Shown here: positions 8,210-17,045 of the stretch, piece after piece
Position numbering within the stretch: the first letter of the stretch is position 1
How the letters are laid out: each line of letters begins with the position of its first letter
Origin: Frigidibacter sp. ROC022
GTDB taxonomy: Bacteria > Pseudomonadota > Alphaproteobacteria > Rhodobacterales > Rhodobacteraceae
Length of the DNA stretch: 64,000 nucleotides
Assembly (NCBI RefSeq): GCF_024723735.1
Contig: NZ_JANQDU010000002.1
Span: 186,001 to 250,000, forward strand
Direction of reading: 5' to 3'
Made by a program: the position numbers and the translations under genes
The notes under the pieces: model-generated
The model's input: the letters and a program-made list of their open reading frames with translations, nothing else
Databases searched by the model: none
Told to the model about the DNA's origin: nothing

Positions 8210-9292
8210 TCAGCCCTCCGAACCGTAGAGGTTCTTGTCGTGCTTCTCGACGATCGCCTGGAAGCGGCGGGCAAAGCGTTCGTCGGCCTTGGCCTTCTGC
8301 TCCAGCACCTTGCGCGCGAAGACCATGTGATCCTCATGCGCCTCCAGCATCTCGGCCATCCGCGTGTTGGTGGCCGATCCGATGGCCGCCATTGCCGCCT
8401 GGGCTTCCTTGTCGGTCTCGACCCCGATCTCGTTGATCCGGTGCGCCACGTCCTGCTGCTGCGCGGTCTTCAGCGACTTGGTCAGCGCGTCGTAGAGCAC
8501 CACCCGCTGCTTGGTATCGGTCTGAAGCTTGTTGATCAGCACCATCTGGGTCGCGGCCTGGTTCTGCAGGCTGTCCACCCAGGTCTTGCCGGCCTCGATA
8601 TAGCGTTCCAGCGTCTGGCTCTTGGCCAGCATGACCTGCTCTTGCTGGACCATCTCGTTATATTGCGCGTTCAGCGCCGCCAGATCGCTTTCCAGCTTGG
8701 TCCGGGCGGCGGCATCCTGTTCGACGCTGATCTTGTTTTCCAGCTCGATGATCTTCGGGTCCATGGCCTGGATGTCGGCGCGCAGGGTTTCCAGTTCCCC
8801 GACCACGGCCTCGCGTTCGTCCAGCGTGGCGGTGAGGTTGGTCTCGACCCTGGCCTTCTGGTCGTTCAGCGTCGCAAGCTGGCCTTCCAGAAGCTTCACG
8901 ATGATGTCGGACTTGCCGATCAGATCCTGCAGCTTGTCGTCGATGCTGGCGGTGCGCATCCGTTCCTGCCGCATCGACTCGGATTTGCCCTTGCTGAAAA
9001 TCCCGACGAAGGTCTCCCAGCCGGTCTTGTTGCGCATCTCGTCGAAATCGCGCGAGAAGCCGGCGGTCACATCGTCGAGCCCCATGATGAGTTCGGCGAT
9101 ATTGGCGTTCATCAGATCGGTGTGGCGATGGACCTCTTCCAGCGAGGCATTCTCGATATCGACCGAGATATCGTCGCCGCTGGCCAGCTTGGCCCGCGCC
9201 GTTTCAATCCGGCTTGTCACGGCGGAAATTCGCGCCTGCGTCTGCGCCACCTGCTCCTGGCTTTCGCGAATTTGGGCTTCCAGATCGGCCAT
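8210..9292 (-). CDS. Long coiled-coil protein, first gene of AAA+ operon
   Basis: A 360-residue protein made almost entirely of heptad-like helices, starting MADLEAQIRESQEQVAQTQA. Long coiled coils run at about 1-50 and 110-250, and a further helical bundle includes QMVLINKLQTDTKQRVVLYD. There is no membrane segment or signal peptide. The overall look resembles coiled-coil scaffolds such as TelA or PspA/ESCRT-III-like proteins, but I see no diagnostic motif, so this is only a structural analogy. It is the promoter-proximal gene of the operon that runs down to 2326; the operon promoter must lie between 9293 and the hairpin at 9388-9407. Confidence 0.75.
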   Translation of the reverse strand: MADLEAQIRESQEQVAQTQARISAVTSRIETARAKLASGDDISVDIENASLEEVHRHTDLMNANIAELIMGLDDVTAGFSRDFDEMRNKTGWETFVGIFSKGKSESMRQERMRTASIDDKLQDLIGKSDIIVKLLEGQLATLNDQKARVETNLTATLDEREAVVGELETLRADIQAMDPKIIELENKISVEQDAAARTKLESDLAALNAQYNEMVQQEQVMLAKSQTLERYIEAGKTWVDSLQNQAATQMVLINKLQTDTKQRVVLYDALTKSLKTAQQQDVAHRINEIGVETDKEAQAAMAAIGSATNTRMAEMLEAHEDHMVFARKVLEQKAKADERFARRFQAIVEKHDKNLYGSEG

Positions 9293-9387
9293 TTCAGTCC
9301 CCTTGGGTCAATCACCTTGTCCTATGTCGGAAATCCTAGCGGGTTTGTCACCAGCCTGCACCGGAAATTCCGCGCCAAGGCGCTTCG

Positions 9388-9407
9388 GGGGCGGGCTCTG
9401 CCGCCCC
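9388..9407 (-). terminator. Hairpin terminator downstream of L,D-transpeptidase gene
   Basis: A perfect 7-bp stem, GGGGCGG (9388-9394) and CCGCCCC (9401-9407), with a 6-nt loop, embedded in GC-rich sequence. It lies just beyond the stop of the minus-strand L,D-transpeptidase gene and before the coiled-coil gene, so it should insulate the two transcription units. Confidence 0.55.
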
Positions 9408-9449
9408 GGGGGCATGGGACTCGCGTTTGCTTAAGCGAGAGGCGCCCGA

Positions 9450-10211
9450 TCAGAGGTTCTCGATCTCGATGGCGCCGGTGTCGATATCGGTCACGGTCGG
9501 GGCCATGTCGTCGCCCCGATGGGCCATTTCCAGACCTTCCTTCTCGACCGACTCGTCCAGCGTGCGGACCCGCACGTGCGACGGAATCTCGACCCGGTCG
9601 TAGAGATCGATGATGTCGTGGTTGAACAGCCGGATGCAGCCCGCCGAGGAGTTGTGCCCGATCGACGGCAGGTCGTTGGTGCCGTGGATCCGGTAATAGG
9701 TGTCGCGGTTGCCGCGATAGAGATAGAGCGCCCGCGCACCCAGCGGAGAGCGCAGCCCGCCCGGCACGCCGGCGGCATATTTGGCATAGACCTCGGGTTC
9801 GGTGCGGATCATGTTCTGGGTCGGCATCCAGCCCGGCCACTTTTTCTTCAGCTTGACGGTGGCGGTGCCGCGGAAGCCGCGCCCTTCCCGCCCGACCGCG
9901 ATCGGATAGCGCATCGCGGTGCCGTCGCCGAGCGTGTAGAACAGGAACTTGGCGAACGGATCGACGATGATGCTGCCGGCAGCCTCGTCGCCCGTGTAGG
10001 TGACCAGGGCACGCTTGTTGACCCCGGCGGTATAGGCCGGATCGACATGCGGCAGGACGTATTCGCCGTCTTCGAGCGGACCGTAGCCTTCGTCATATGC
10101 CTGGGTCGTCGGCGGGGCCGTGTCGTCGGGCCTCGCGGCACAGGCAGAAACGAAGCCGCCCATCATCAACAATGCCGTGCGGCGCGAAAAACGTGAAGCA
10201 GATGTTGTCAT
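9450..10211 (-). CDS. L,D-transpeptidase (YkuD domain), exported lipoprotein
   Basis: A 253-residue envelope enzyme that cross-links peptidoglycan or attaches proteins to it through its YkuD domain. The N-terminus has a twin-arginine pattern (SRRTALLMM) and a lipobox-like VSAC at about residues 21-24, so export by Tat with lipidation is possible. The catalytic region near the middle-to-end contains IHGTNDLPSIG followed by NSSAGCIRLFNHD, the HxxN... S-x-GC-x-R signature with the nucleophilic Cys. The ATG at 10211 was preferred to an upstream in-frame start because it begins a good signal sequence. It is a single-gene unit ending in the hairpin at 9388. Confidence 0.9.
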   Translation of the reverse strand: MTTSASRFSRRTALLMMGGFVSACAARPDDTAPPTTQAYDEGYGPLEDGEYVLPHVDPAYTAGVNKRALVTYTGDEAAGSIIVDPFAKFLFYTLGDGTAMRYPIAVGREGRGFRGTATVKLKKKWPGWMPTQNMIRTEPEVYAKYAAGVPGGLRSPLGARALYLYRGNRDTYYRIHGTNDLPSIGHNSSAGCIRLFNHDIIDLYDRVEIPSHVRVRTLDESVEKEGLEMAHRGDDMAPTVTDIDTGAIEIENL

Positions 10212-10349
10212 CGACCTGTTACTATTCCGAATCCTGCAAAGCCTTGGCTTAACACGGAATCCGGGCGGGGCAAGTATTACCGGCCTCACGGGTCCGTCAC
10301 GATCGCTCCAGAATTCCGGCGGTTTCGCGGCCGGAAAGGCGCGCGGACG

Positions 10350-12698
10350 CTATTCTCCGTAGGGCACCCAGATCGTCTTGACCTCGGTCGATGCGGCCAG
10401 GAAGGCGCCGGCATCGGGCTGCATCCAGTCCCGCGCCCGGCCGTTGTTGACCCATGTCCGCTTGAGGTTTCCGGCGCTCTCGCGCTCGATCACCCCGGAT
10501 AGGTCGGTGGAGGAAAAGCTCCAGACCGCGTCCACGTCCATATGGCCCGCAAGATGCGGCGCCAGTTCGGTGGCGGAGCCGGTGAGGATGTTGACCACCC
10601 CGCCGGGCAGGTCCGAGGTTTCCAGCACCTGATAGAAGTCGGTCGCGGCCAGCGGCCAGGCGCCCGAGGCCACGGCCACCACCCGGTTGCCCATCGCCAC
10701 CGCCGGCGCGATCACCGAGACCAGGCCCAGCAAGGGCGCCTCGTCGGGGCAGAAGGCGCCGATGACACCGACCGGCTCGTGCATGGCCAGCGCGATGCCG
10801 CGCAACGGCACGCCCTTTGCGGCGCCGTCGTATTTGTCGGCCCAGGCGGCATAGGTGAAGAGACGCGAGACCGACGCGGCCACCTCGGCCTCGGCCGTCT
10901 TGCCGCCCTGCCCGGTCATCGCAGCGATCCGCCCGGCAAATTCCCCGGCCCGGGCCGAGAGGTTCTCGGCGATGTAATAGAGGATCTGCGCCCGCAGATG
11001 GCCGGTGGTTCGGGCCCAGCCCTTGGCCGCCTGCGCCGCTTCGACCGCGTTGCGGATGTCCTTGCGGTTGGCCAGCCCGACATGGCCCAGCAGCTTGCCC
11101 CTGGGCGACCAGACGGCGCGCGAGTAGCCGCCATCGGGGCGGGCCTGCTTGCCGCCGATATAGAGTTTCGCGGTGCGGTCCATCCCTTCGACCTGGGGCT
11201 TGTCCGGCGCCGCCGCGGGCAGCACGGGTTTCAGGGCCTTCGCCTTGCCCCTGGCGCGGGTATAGGCCCGCAGCCCTTCCCAGCCGCCTTCGCGGCCAAA
11301 GCCGCTTTCGCGGACCCCGCCAAAACCCGCCGCCGCGTCGAAGAGGTTGGTCGCGTTGACCCAGACCACCCCGGCGGCCAGTTTCGGCGCCACGTCCAGC
11401 GCCAGATTGACATTCTCGGTCCAGAGCGTCGCCGCCAGCCCGTAGCGGGTGTTGTTGGCCAGCGCGACGGCCTCGGCCGGGGTGCGGAAGGTGGTGGCCA
11501 CCAGCACCGGGCCGAAGATTTCCTCCTGCATCAGCCGTGCCGCCGGGTGCAGGCCGGTGATCAGCGTCGGCGGGTAGTAGCAGCCTTCGGGCAGCGGGGC
11601 GGCGGAGCGGTGGACCTCACCCTCGGCGCCGCCTTCCTCCACCATCCGGGTGATCGTTTCCAGCTGCACCGGATCGACCACCGCGCCGATGTCGATGCAT
11701 TTGTCCAGCGGATCGCCGATCCTGAGACCGTCCATCCGGCGTTTCAGCTTCCCGTAGAAGCGTTCGGCGACGCCTTCCTGCACCAGCAGCCGCGACCCGG
11801 CGCAGCAGACCTGGCCCTGATTGAACCAGATCGCATCGACCAGCCCTTCGACGGCGCTGTCGAGATCGGCATCGTCGAAGACGATATAGGGCGACTTGCC
11901 GCCCAGTTCGAGCGTCAGCGCCTTGCCCGACCCCGCCGTGGCCTCGCGGATTTTGCGGCCGACCGAGGTCGAGCCGGTGAAGGCGATCTTGTCGATATCG
12001 GGATGCCCGACGATCATCTCGCCCACCGCGCCGTCACCGGTGACGATGTTGACCACGCCGGCGGGCAGCCCGGCCTCCTGGCAGATCTGGCCGAACAGCA
12101 GCGCCGTCAGCGAGGTGTATTCGGCCGGCTTCAGCACCACCGTGTTGCCCATCGCGATGGCGGGGGCGACCTTCCAGGCCAGCATCAGCAGCGGGAAGTT
12201 CCAGGGGATGATCTGGCCGCAGACGCCGAGGGGCTCGCGGTCGGGCAGTTCCTCTTCCATCAGCTGCGCCATGCCGGCGTGGTAGTAGAAGTGCCGCGCC
12301 ACCAAGGGCACGTCGATGTCGCGGCTCTCGCGGATCGGCTTGCCGTTGTCGAGCGTCTCCAGCACCGCGAACAGCCGCGCGTGTTTCTGCACCAGCCGCG
12401 CCAGGGCATAGAGTTTCTGCGCCCGCTGATGGCCCGGCAGCCCGGCCCATTTCGGCTGCGCCGCACGGGCCGCCTTGACCGCCGCATCCACATCGGCCTG
12501 CGTGGCCTGGGTGACCCTGGCCAGCACCGCGCCGGTCGCCGGGTTGCGGGTCTCGAACCCCTTGCCGGGCCTGGTGAAGCTGCCGTCGATGAAATGGCCG
12601 AAGGCACTGCCGCCATCGACCAGCCAGGCCAGCGCCTCGGCGGCGCTTTCCGGGGCCGGGCCGTAGTCCATCGAGTCGAAGATTTGGGATACGGTCAT
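10350..12698 (-). CDS. Tandem aldehyde dehydrogenase (active N-half, degenerate C-half)
   Basis: A 782-residue cytoplasmic protein with two aldehyde dehydrogenase modules. The first (about 1-500) is complete: IPWNFPLLM at the NAD site, FTGSTSVG at 240-247, general base Glu264 in LELGGKSP, and nucleophile Cys298 in GQVCCAGSR. The second module (about 515-782) has the Rossmann-type portion but stops before a catalytic Cys region and lacks the Glu motif. It therefore looks structural, as in other double-length ALDHs of this group. It lies downstream of deoC, 148 bp apart on the same strand. DeoC releases acetaldehyde, so oxidation of acetaldehyde to acetate during deoxynucleoside use is the likely role. 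Start at 12698 beginning MTVSQIF. Confidence 0.85.
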   Translation of the reverse strand: MTVSQIFDSMDYGPAPESAAEALAWLVDGGSAFGHFIDGSFTRPGKGFETRNPATGAVLARVTQATQADVDAAVKAARAAQPKWAGLPGHQRAQKLYALARLVQKHARLFAVLETLDNGKPIRESRDIDVPLVARHFYYHAGMAQLMEEELPDREPLGVCGQIIPWNFPLLMLAWKVAPAIAMGNTVVLKPAEYTSLTALLFGQICQEAGLPAGVVNIVTGDGAVGEMIVGHPDIDKIAFTGSTSVGRKIREATAGSGKALTLELGGKSPYIVFDDADLDSAVEGLVDAIWFNQGQVCCAGSRLLVQEGVAERFYGKLKRRMDGLRIGDPLDKCIDIGAVVDPVQLETITRMVEEGGAEGEVHRSAAPLPEGCYYPPTLITGLHPAARLMQEEIFGPVLVATTFRTPAEAVALANNTRYGLAATLWTENVNLALDVAPKLAAGVVWVNATNLFDAAAGFGGVRESGFGREGGWEGLRAYTRARGKAKALKPVLPAAAPDKPQVEGMDRTAKLYIGGKQARPDGGYSRAVWSPRGKLLGHVGLANRKDIRNAVEAAQAAKGWARTTGHLRAQILYYIAENLSARAGEFAGRIAAMTGQGGKTAEAEVAASVSRLFTYAAWADKYDGAAKGVPLRGIALAMHEPVGVIGAFCPDEAPLLGLVSVIAPAVAMGNRVVAVASGAWPLAATDFYQVLETSDLPGGVVNILTGSATELAPHLAGHMDVDAVWSFSSTDLSGVIERESAGNLKRTWVNNGRARDWMQPDAGAFLAASTEVKTIWVPYGE

Positions 12699-12750
12699 AC
12701 TGTGCCCTCCGGAGTGGTGGCGTGCTGCGGTCTTGGTGGCCAGGGCATCG

Positions 12751-12796
12751 CCCGGTCGGCAGACCGGGCAGCGCCTGCCTGCCCCCCGGCAGGCGC
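12751..12796. terminator. Double hairpin between deoC and aldehyde dehydrogenase genes
   Basis: There are two adjacent inverted repeats: CCCGGT/ACCGGG (12751-12756 with 12763-12768) and GCGCCTGCC/GGCAGGCGC (12771-12779 with 12788-12796, 8-nt loop). They are followed on the plus strand by a GC-rich stretch with GGATATTCC typical of intergenic repeats in Rhodobacterales. On the coding strand they lie inside the deoC-to-ALDH gap and may attenuate or stabilise the transcript. Confidence 0.45.
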
Positions 12797-12846
12797 TTCG
12801 CGCCCGCCCAGGCAGGCGCCGCCCTTCGGATATTCCGGGCGGCGGG

Positions 12847-13854
12847 TCATGACATCGGATGCCGGCTGGCCGAGGAATAGCGCCCGGTGACAAAATGCTC
12901 CAGCTGCCGCTCGATATCGCCCAGCAGGGACGAGGCGCCGAAGCGGAACAGGTCGGGCTGCAGCCAGCGGTCGCCCAGTTCGTCCTTCATCATCGCCAGA
13001 TAGGTCAGCACGTCCTTGGCCTTGGAAATCCCGCCCGCGGGCTTGTAGCCGACCTTGATCCCGGTCCGGGCCTGATAGTCGCGGATCGCCCGGATCATCA
13101 CCAGAGAGACCGGCAGCGTGGCATTCACCGGCTCTTTCCCGGTCGAGGTCTTGATGAAATCCGCCCCCGCCATCATGCAGACCAGCGAGGCGCGGGCGAC
13201 ATTGCGGAGGGTCTGCAACTCTCCGGTCGCCAGGATCGTCTTCATATGCGCCTCGCCGCAGGCCTCGCGCATCGCGCGGGTCTCGTCATAGAGCGCCTGC
13301 CAGTTGCCGGTCAGCACATGGCGGCGGGAAATCACGATGTCGATCTCGGAGGCCCCGGCCTTCACGCTTTCGCCGATCTCGGCGATCCGCAACGGCAGCG
13401 GCGACAGCCCGGCCGGAAAGCCGGTGCTGACAGCGGCGACGGGAACCCCGGTTCCCTCCAGCGCCGCCACGGCCGTCGGCACCATCTCGTGATAGACGCA
13501 GACCGCCGCGGTGGTGATCGGGCGCATCCCGAGCGCGTCGAGAATGTCCTGCCGCACCGGATGCACCGCCTTGGCGCAGAGCCGCCGGACCCGGCCCGGC
13601 GTGTCGTCGCCCGAAAGCGTCGTCAGGTCGATCAGCGTCACCGCCTTCAGCAGCCAGGCCGCCTGATACTCTTTCTTGACCGAGCGCCGCCCCGGCAGGC
13701 TGGCCGCCCGCCGCTCGATCGCCGAGGTATTGGCCTGGACCGAGGCGACCCAGTCGAGGTCCAGCGGCATCCCCGGATTGCGGGTCAGGCCCTCGGGCAC
13801 ACCCTGGACAAGCGGAAGGTGGGACCGGTTGGCGGCAGGCGCATCGCTGGGCAA
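12847..13854 (-). CDS. deoC: Deoxyribose-phosphate aldolase
   Basis: A cytoplasmic aldolase that splits 2-deoxyribose-5-phosphate into acetaldehyde and glyceraldehyde-3-phosphate in deoxynucleoside catabolism. A TIM-barrel with the DeoC motifs is visible: LIDLTTLSGDDT near the N-terminus, the Schiff-base lysine in GADFIKTSTGK, and the second active-site lysine in VGYKPAGGI. The protein continues past the barrel with LFRFGASSLLGDIERQL. Close relatives extend upstream of the first ATG (13770) with a sequence like LTRNPGM, so I chose the TTG at 13854, which has GAGGAC six bases before it; this gives 335 residues, against 307 from the ATG. Start uncertain, identity firm. The next gene on this strand is the tandem aldehyde dehydrogenase, which could consume the acetaldehyde. 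Confidence 0.9.
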   Translation of the reverse strand: MPSDAPAANRSHLPLVQGVPEGLTRNPGMPLDLDWVASVQANTSAIERRAASLPGRRSVKKEYQAAWLLKAVTLIDLTTLSGDDTPGRVRRLCAKAVHPVRQDILDALGMRPITTAAVCVYHEMVPTAVAALEGTGVPVAAVSTGFPAGLSPLPLRIAEIGESVKAGASEIDIVISRRHVLTGNWQALYDETRAMREACGEAHMKTILATGELQTLRNVARASLVCMMAGADFIKTSTGKEPVNATLPVSLVMIRAIRDYQARTGIKVGYKPAGGISKAKDVLTYLAMMKDELGDRWLQPDLFRFGASSLLGDIERQLEHFVTGRYSSASRHPMS

Positions 13855-14139
13855 TTCGAAGTCCTCATGCAGTCGGGCAAGCGTCGGGACGGTCGCACGC
13901 GGGGCCGATTCCCGCAAGCATGACCGAATGGTCAAAATTCTATGCCGGGCGTCGGCGCGGCGAAAGCCCCGAACGCGCCCGCCGCCCCCTGCCGGGACCG
14001 GCCCGGCATCCAGCCTTGCATCTTTCGGCGCTTCGGCAAGAATTGCGCTTCCCGACCGCAAGGACAGATCCCTGATGCCGAACCCGGCCCGGCCCATCCC
14101 AGCCCCAACCGGCGCGGCGGTTCCCGCGGAGCCGGTCCG

Positions 14140-14769
14140 GTGACTGCGCAGCGGATCTTCGACCTGGCACTGGCGCTGGTCCTTGCGGTGGTGACCTTGC
14201 CGCTGCTGGCCGCGATCGCGGTTCTGATCCTTCTGCGGGACGGGCGCCCGGTGCTCTACGGCGCCGAAAGGATGCGCAGCCCGACCCGGGGCTTCACCCT
14301 GTGGAAGTTCCGCACCATGCGGGGCGTCGCGCAGGACCGGGGAGTCTCGGGCGGCGACAAGCGGGACCGGATCACCCGCAGCGGGCGCTGGCTGCGCACC
14401 ACCCGGCTGGACGAGTTGCCGCAGCTGTGGAACATCCTGCGCGGCGACATGGGGTTCGTCGGCCCGCGTCCGCCGCTCCGGCAATATGTCGAGAGGTTCC
14501 CGGCGCTCTATGCCCGGGTGCTGCAGAGCCGTCCGGGCGTCACCGGGCTGGCCTCGCTGGTGTTTCACCGGCACGAGGCCCGGCTGCTGGCCCAGGCCAC
14601 CGACGCCGAGGAAACCGACCGCATCTATGCCCGCCGCTGCGTGCCCCGCAAGGCCAGGCTGGACCTGATCTATCAGCGCCACCGGACGCTTTGCACGGAC
14701 ATGCGGATGATCCTGGCCACCGGCGCCGTGCTGCTTGGCCGGCGGGGCCGATGGGCGCGCCGCAGGTAG
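14140..14769 (+). CDS. Bacterial sugar transferase (priming glycosyltransferase)
   Basis: A 209-residue membrane-associated enzyme that transfers a sugar-1-phosphate to undecaprenyl phosphate, starting an exopolysaccharide or capsule repeat. An N-terminal re-entrant/membrane helix covers about 8-30 (LALALVLAVVTLPLLAAIAV). The catalytic domain has GFTLWKFRTMR, ITRSGRWLRTTRLDELPQLWNIL and GDMGFVGPRPPL, the classical signature of the family, and later SRPGVTGLAS. The GTG at 14140 is used because the upstream in-frame sequence is low-complexity and the hydrophobic helix normally begins within ten residues of the start. First gene of the exopolysaccharide group; 225 bp separates it from the next gene. 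Confidence 0.88.
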   Translation: MTAQRIFDLALALVLAVVTLPLLAAIAVLILLRDGRPVLYGAERMRSPTRGFTLWKFRTMRGVAQDRGVSGGDKRDRITRSGRWLRTTRLDELPQLWNILRGDMGFVGPRPPLRQYVERFPALYARVLQSRPGVTGLASLVFHRHEARLLAQATDAEETDRIYARRCVPRKARLDLIYQRHRTLCTDMRMILATGAVLLGRRGRWARRR

Positions 14770-14994
14770 ACCGGGCGGACCCTGCCGATCCTTGCCGCGC
14801 CGGAGCCCGCCATCTAGCGGAAACACGCGCAATCTGCTAGCACATCCGGGTTGCCGGTTGCCGTGGATGGCGCCCCCTGCCAAGTGAATGACGCGCGAAA
14901 GAAACAAGACCCTGACAATGGTTTTTCCTGATTTCACGGGACGTGGATCGAATATGGCAGCGACGTGCAGCAACGCGGGTTCGGGAGATCGGAT

Positions 14995-16959
14995 GTGAAA
15001 GCCCTCCGCCGACTGCGCATGAGCTATCACCGCGGCGGCGTCTCGTTGCGGCATCTGGCCGAGAACATGAGCCGCCGCCGAAAGCGCATGTTGCTGCTGC
15101 TGGCGGATCTGCTGGTCATCAACCTGTCGCTGTTCAAGGCGCTGTCGCTGTCGCTGAACCGGCTCCCCGGGTCTGCCGATCTTGCCAACGCCTGGCTGCT
15201 GTTCCCGGCCCTGACGCTGATCGGCGGCAGCCTGGCCTGGGGGCTCGGCCTGCCGAAGATCAAGCTGAACGCCTATGACTGGAGCGCGATCCTGCGCACC
15301 GCGGTCTTTGCATCGCTGATGGCCGTCGCCGGCCTGGCGGTGGACCGCGTCTGGCCCTCGTCGGTTCCGGCCTCGCTGTTCTACACCTACGGGCTGATCC
15401 TGTTCACCATCTCGGTGCTGGGCCGGATCGGGATGCTGCACGCCCTGCTCTGGGTCTACCGGCGCAAGGTGGAACAGCGGCGGGTGCTGATCTATGGCGC
15501 CGGATCGACGGGGATACAGCTTGCCGCCGCGCTGTCGACGCATGACTCGATCGACCCGCTGGCCTTCGTCGACGACAACCCCGCCCTGCGCGGGCTGACG
15601 ATTTCGGGCGTGCCGGTCTATGGGCCCGGCGATCTGCGCCAGCTGATCCGGAACCGGCGGATCGACCGGGTGCTGCTGGCGATGCCGCAGCTGTCGCGCA
15701 GCGAACTGTCGCTGAAGCTGGCGCGGCTGCAGAGCTTCGATGTGGATGTTCACGCGGTGCCCTCCTTTGCGCAGCTGGCCGGCGAGAAGGAGCTGCTGCG
15801 CCGGATCGAGCCGGTCTCTCTCGAAGGGCTTCTGGGACGCGCCCAGATCCAGGACGAACTGCCGGGCGCAAGGGATACCTTCGCCGGGCGGTCGGTCATG
15901 GTGACCGGCGCCGGCGGCTCGATCGGTTCGGAACTCTGTCGCCAGCTTGCCGACTGCAACCCGGCGCGGATCGTGCTGTTCGACAACTCGGAACCCGCGC
16001 TCTACCAGATCGACCGGGAGCTGCGCGGGATCGACATGCTGCGCGGGATCGACGACCGGACCCCGCCCGAGATCGTGGCGCAGCTCGGCTCTGTCACCGA
16101 CGCCGGGACCGTGCGCCGGGTGATCGCCGAATACGGCGTGCAGACGGTGCTGCACACCGCCGCCTACAAGCATGTTCCGCTGGTCGAGGAGAACCCTCTG
16201 GCGGGCCTGCAGAACAACGTCATCGGCACCCGCGTCGTCGCCGAGGCCGCGCGCGACATGGGGCTGGAGAACTTCCTGCTGGTCTCGACCGACAAGGCGG
16301 TGCGGCCGAAGAACATGATGGGCGCCTCGAAACGGATGGCCGAACTGATCGTGCAGGACCTGGCCACCCGCGCGACGGAAACCCGGTTCTCCATGGTGCG
16401 TTTCGGCAATGTCCTGGGCTCTTCCGGCTCGGTCATTCCGCTGTTCCACGACCAGATTGCGCGCGGCGGGCCGGTCACCGTCACGCATGACGACGTGACC
16501 CGCTATTTCATGACGATCCCCGAGGCCGCGCGGCTGGTGCTGACCGCCATCAGCTTCGCCCGCGGCGGCGATCTCTTCGTGCTCGACATGGGAGAGCCGG
16601 TGCCGATCCGGCGCCTGGCCGAACAGATGATCGAGGGCGCCGGGCTGACGGTGCAGAGCGACGACAACCCGAACGGCGACATCCGGATCGTCATCACCGG
16701 CCTGCGCCGCGGCGAGAAGCTGCACGAGGAACTGCTGAGCGGACCCGACAGGGTGACGACACCGCATCCGAAAATCCTGCGGGCCCAGGAGGAGTCCCTG
16801 TCCGAGATCGAGGTCGCAACGATGCTGCGGGATCTGCAACTGGCGCTGGACGCGTCGGATGCCGAAGCCGCGCGCAAGGTGGTGCTGCGCTGGATCCGGG
16901 ACAATGCCTTCGACGAGGCCCCCGGCACAGTTGTGTTTTCGACGCAGCCCGGCCAATAG
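14995..16959 (+). CDS. NDP-sugar 4,6-dehydratase/epimerase, PglF/WbpM/CapD type
   Basis: A 654-residue inner-membrane enzyme that converts a UDP-HexNAc to its 4-keto-6-deoxy form for polysaccharide synthesis. Four membrane helices lie in the first 140 residues. A Rossmann domain with YGAGSTGIQLAAAL follows, then the SDR domain with VTGAGGSIGSELCRQL and the catalytic stretch STDKAVRPKNMMGASKR. As in PglF/WbpM the usual Tyr-x3-Lys is replaced by Met-x3-Lys, which defines this subfamily. Of three candidate starts (GTG 14965, GTG 14995, ATG 15019) the GTG at 14995 has the best ribosome site (GGGAGA, 6 bases upstream). It belongs with the sugar transferase and YjbH/YjbF genes. Confidence 0.88.
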   Translation: MKALRRLRMSYHRGGVSLRHLAENMSRRRKRMLLLLADLLVINLSLFKALSLSLNRLPGSADLANAWLLFPALTLIGGSLAWGLGLPKIKLNAYDWSAILRTAVFASLMAVAGLAVDRVWPSSVPASLFYTYGLILFTISVLGRIGMLHALLWVYRRKVEQRRVLIYGAGSTGIQLAAALSTHDSIDPLAFVDDNPALRGLTISGVPVYGPGDLRQLIRNRRIDRVLLAMPQLSRSELSLKLARLQSFDVDVHAVPSFAQLAGEKELLRRIEPVSLEGLLGRAQIQDELPGARDTFAGRSVMVTGAGGSIGSELCRQLADCNPARIVLFDNSEPALYQIDRELRGIDMLRGIDDRTPPEIVAQLGSVTDAGTVRRVIAEYGVQTVLHTAAYKHVPLVEENPLAGLQNNVIGTRVVAEAARDMGLENFLLVSTDKAVRPKNMMGASKRMAELIVQDLATRATETRFSMVRFGNVLGSSGSVIPLFHDQIARGGPVTVTHDDVTRYFMTIPEAARLVLTAISFARGGDLFVLDMGEPVPIRRLAEQMIEGAGLTVQSDDNPNGDIRIVITGLRRGEKLHEELLSGPDRVTTPHPKILRAQEESLSEIEVATMLRDLQLALDASDAEAARKVVLRWIRDNAFDEAPGTVVFSTQPGQ

Positions 16960-17045
16960 CCAGCCGCCACCAACCCGGGAAAGTTTACTTTCCGCAGCAT
17001 CAGGCTAATCTGGCGGGAAATAGAATTGCGACCGGAAAAGGGGCA

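Noticed and set aside
12847-16956. A very long minus-strand reading frame (over 1300 codons)
   Set aside because: Only its 3' end is deoC; the rest is the complement of the well-supported plus-strand sugar transferase and dehydratase genes, with low-complexity residues and no domain.
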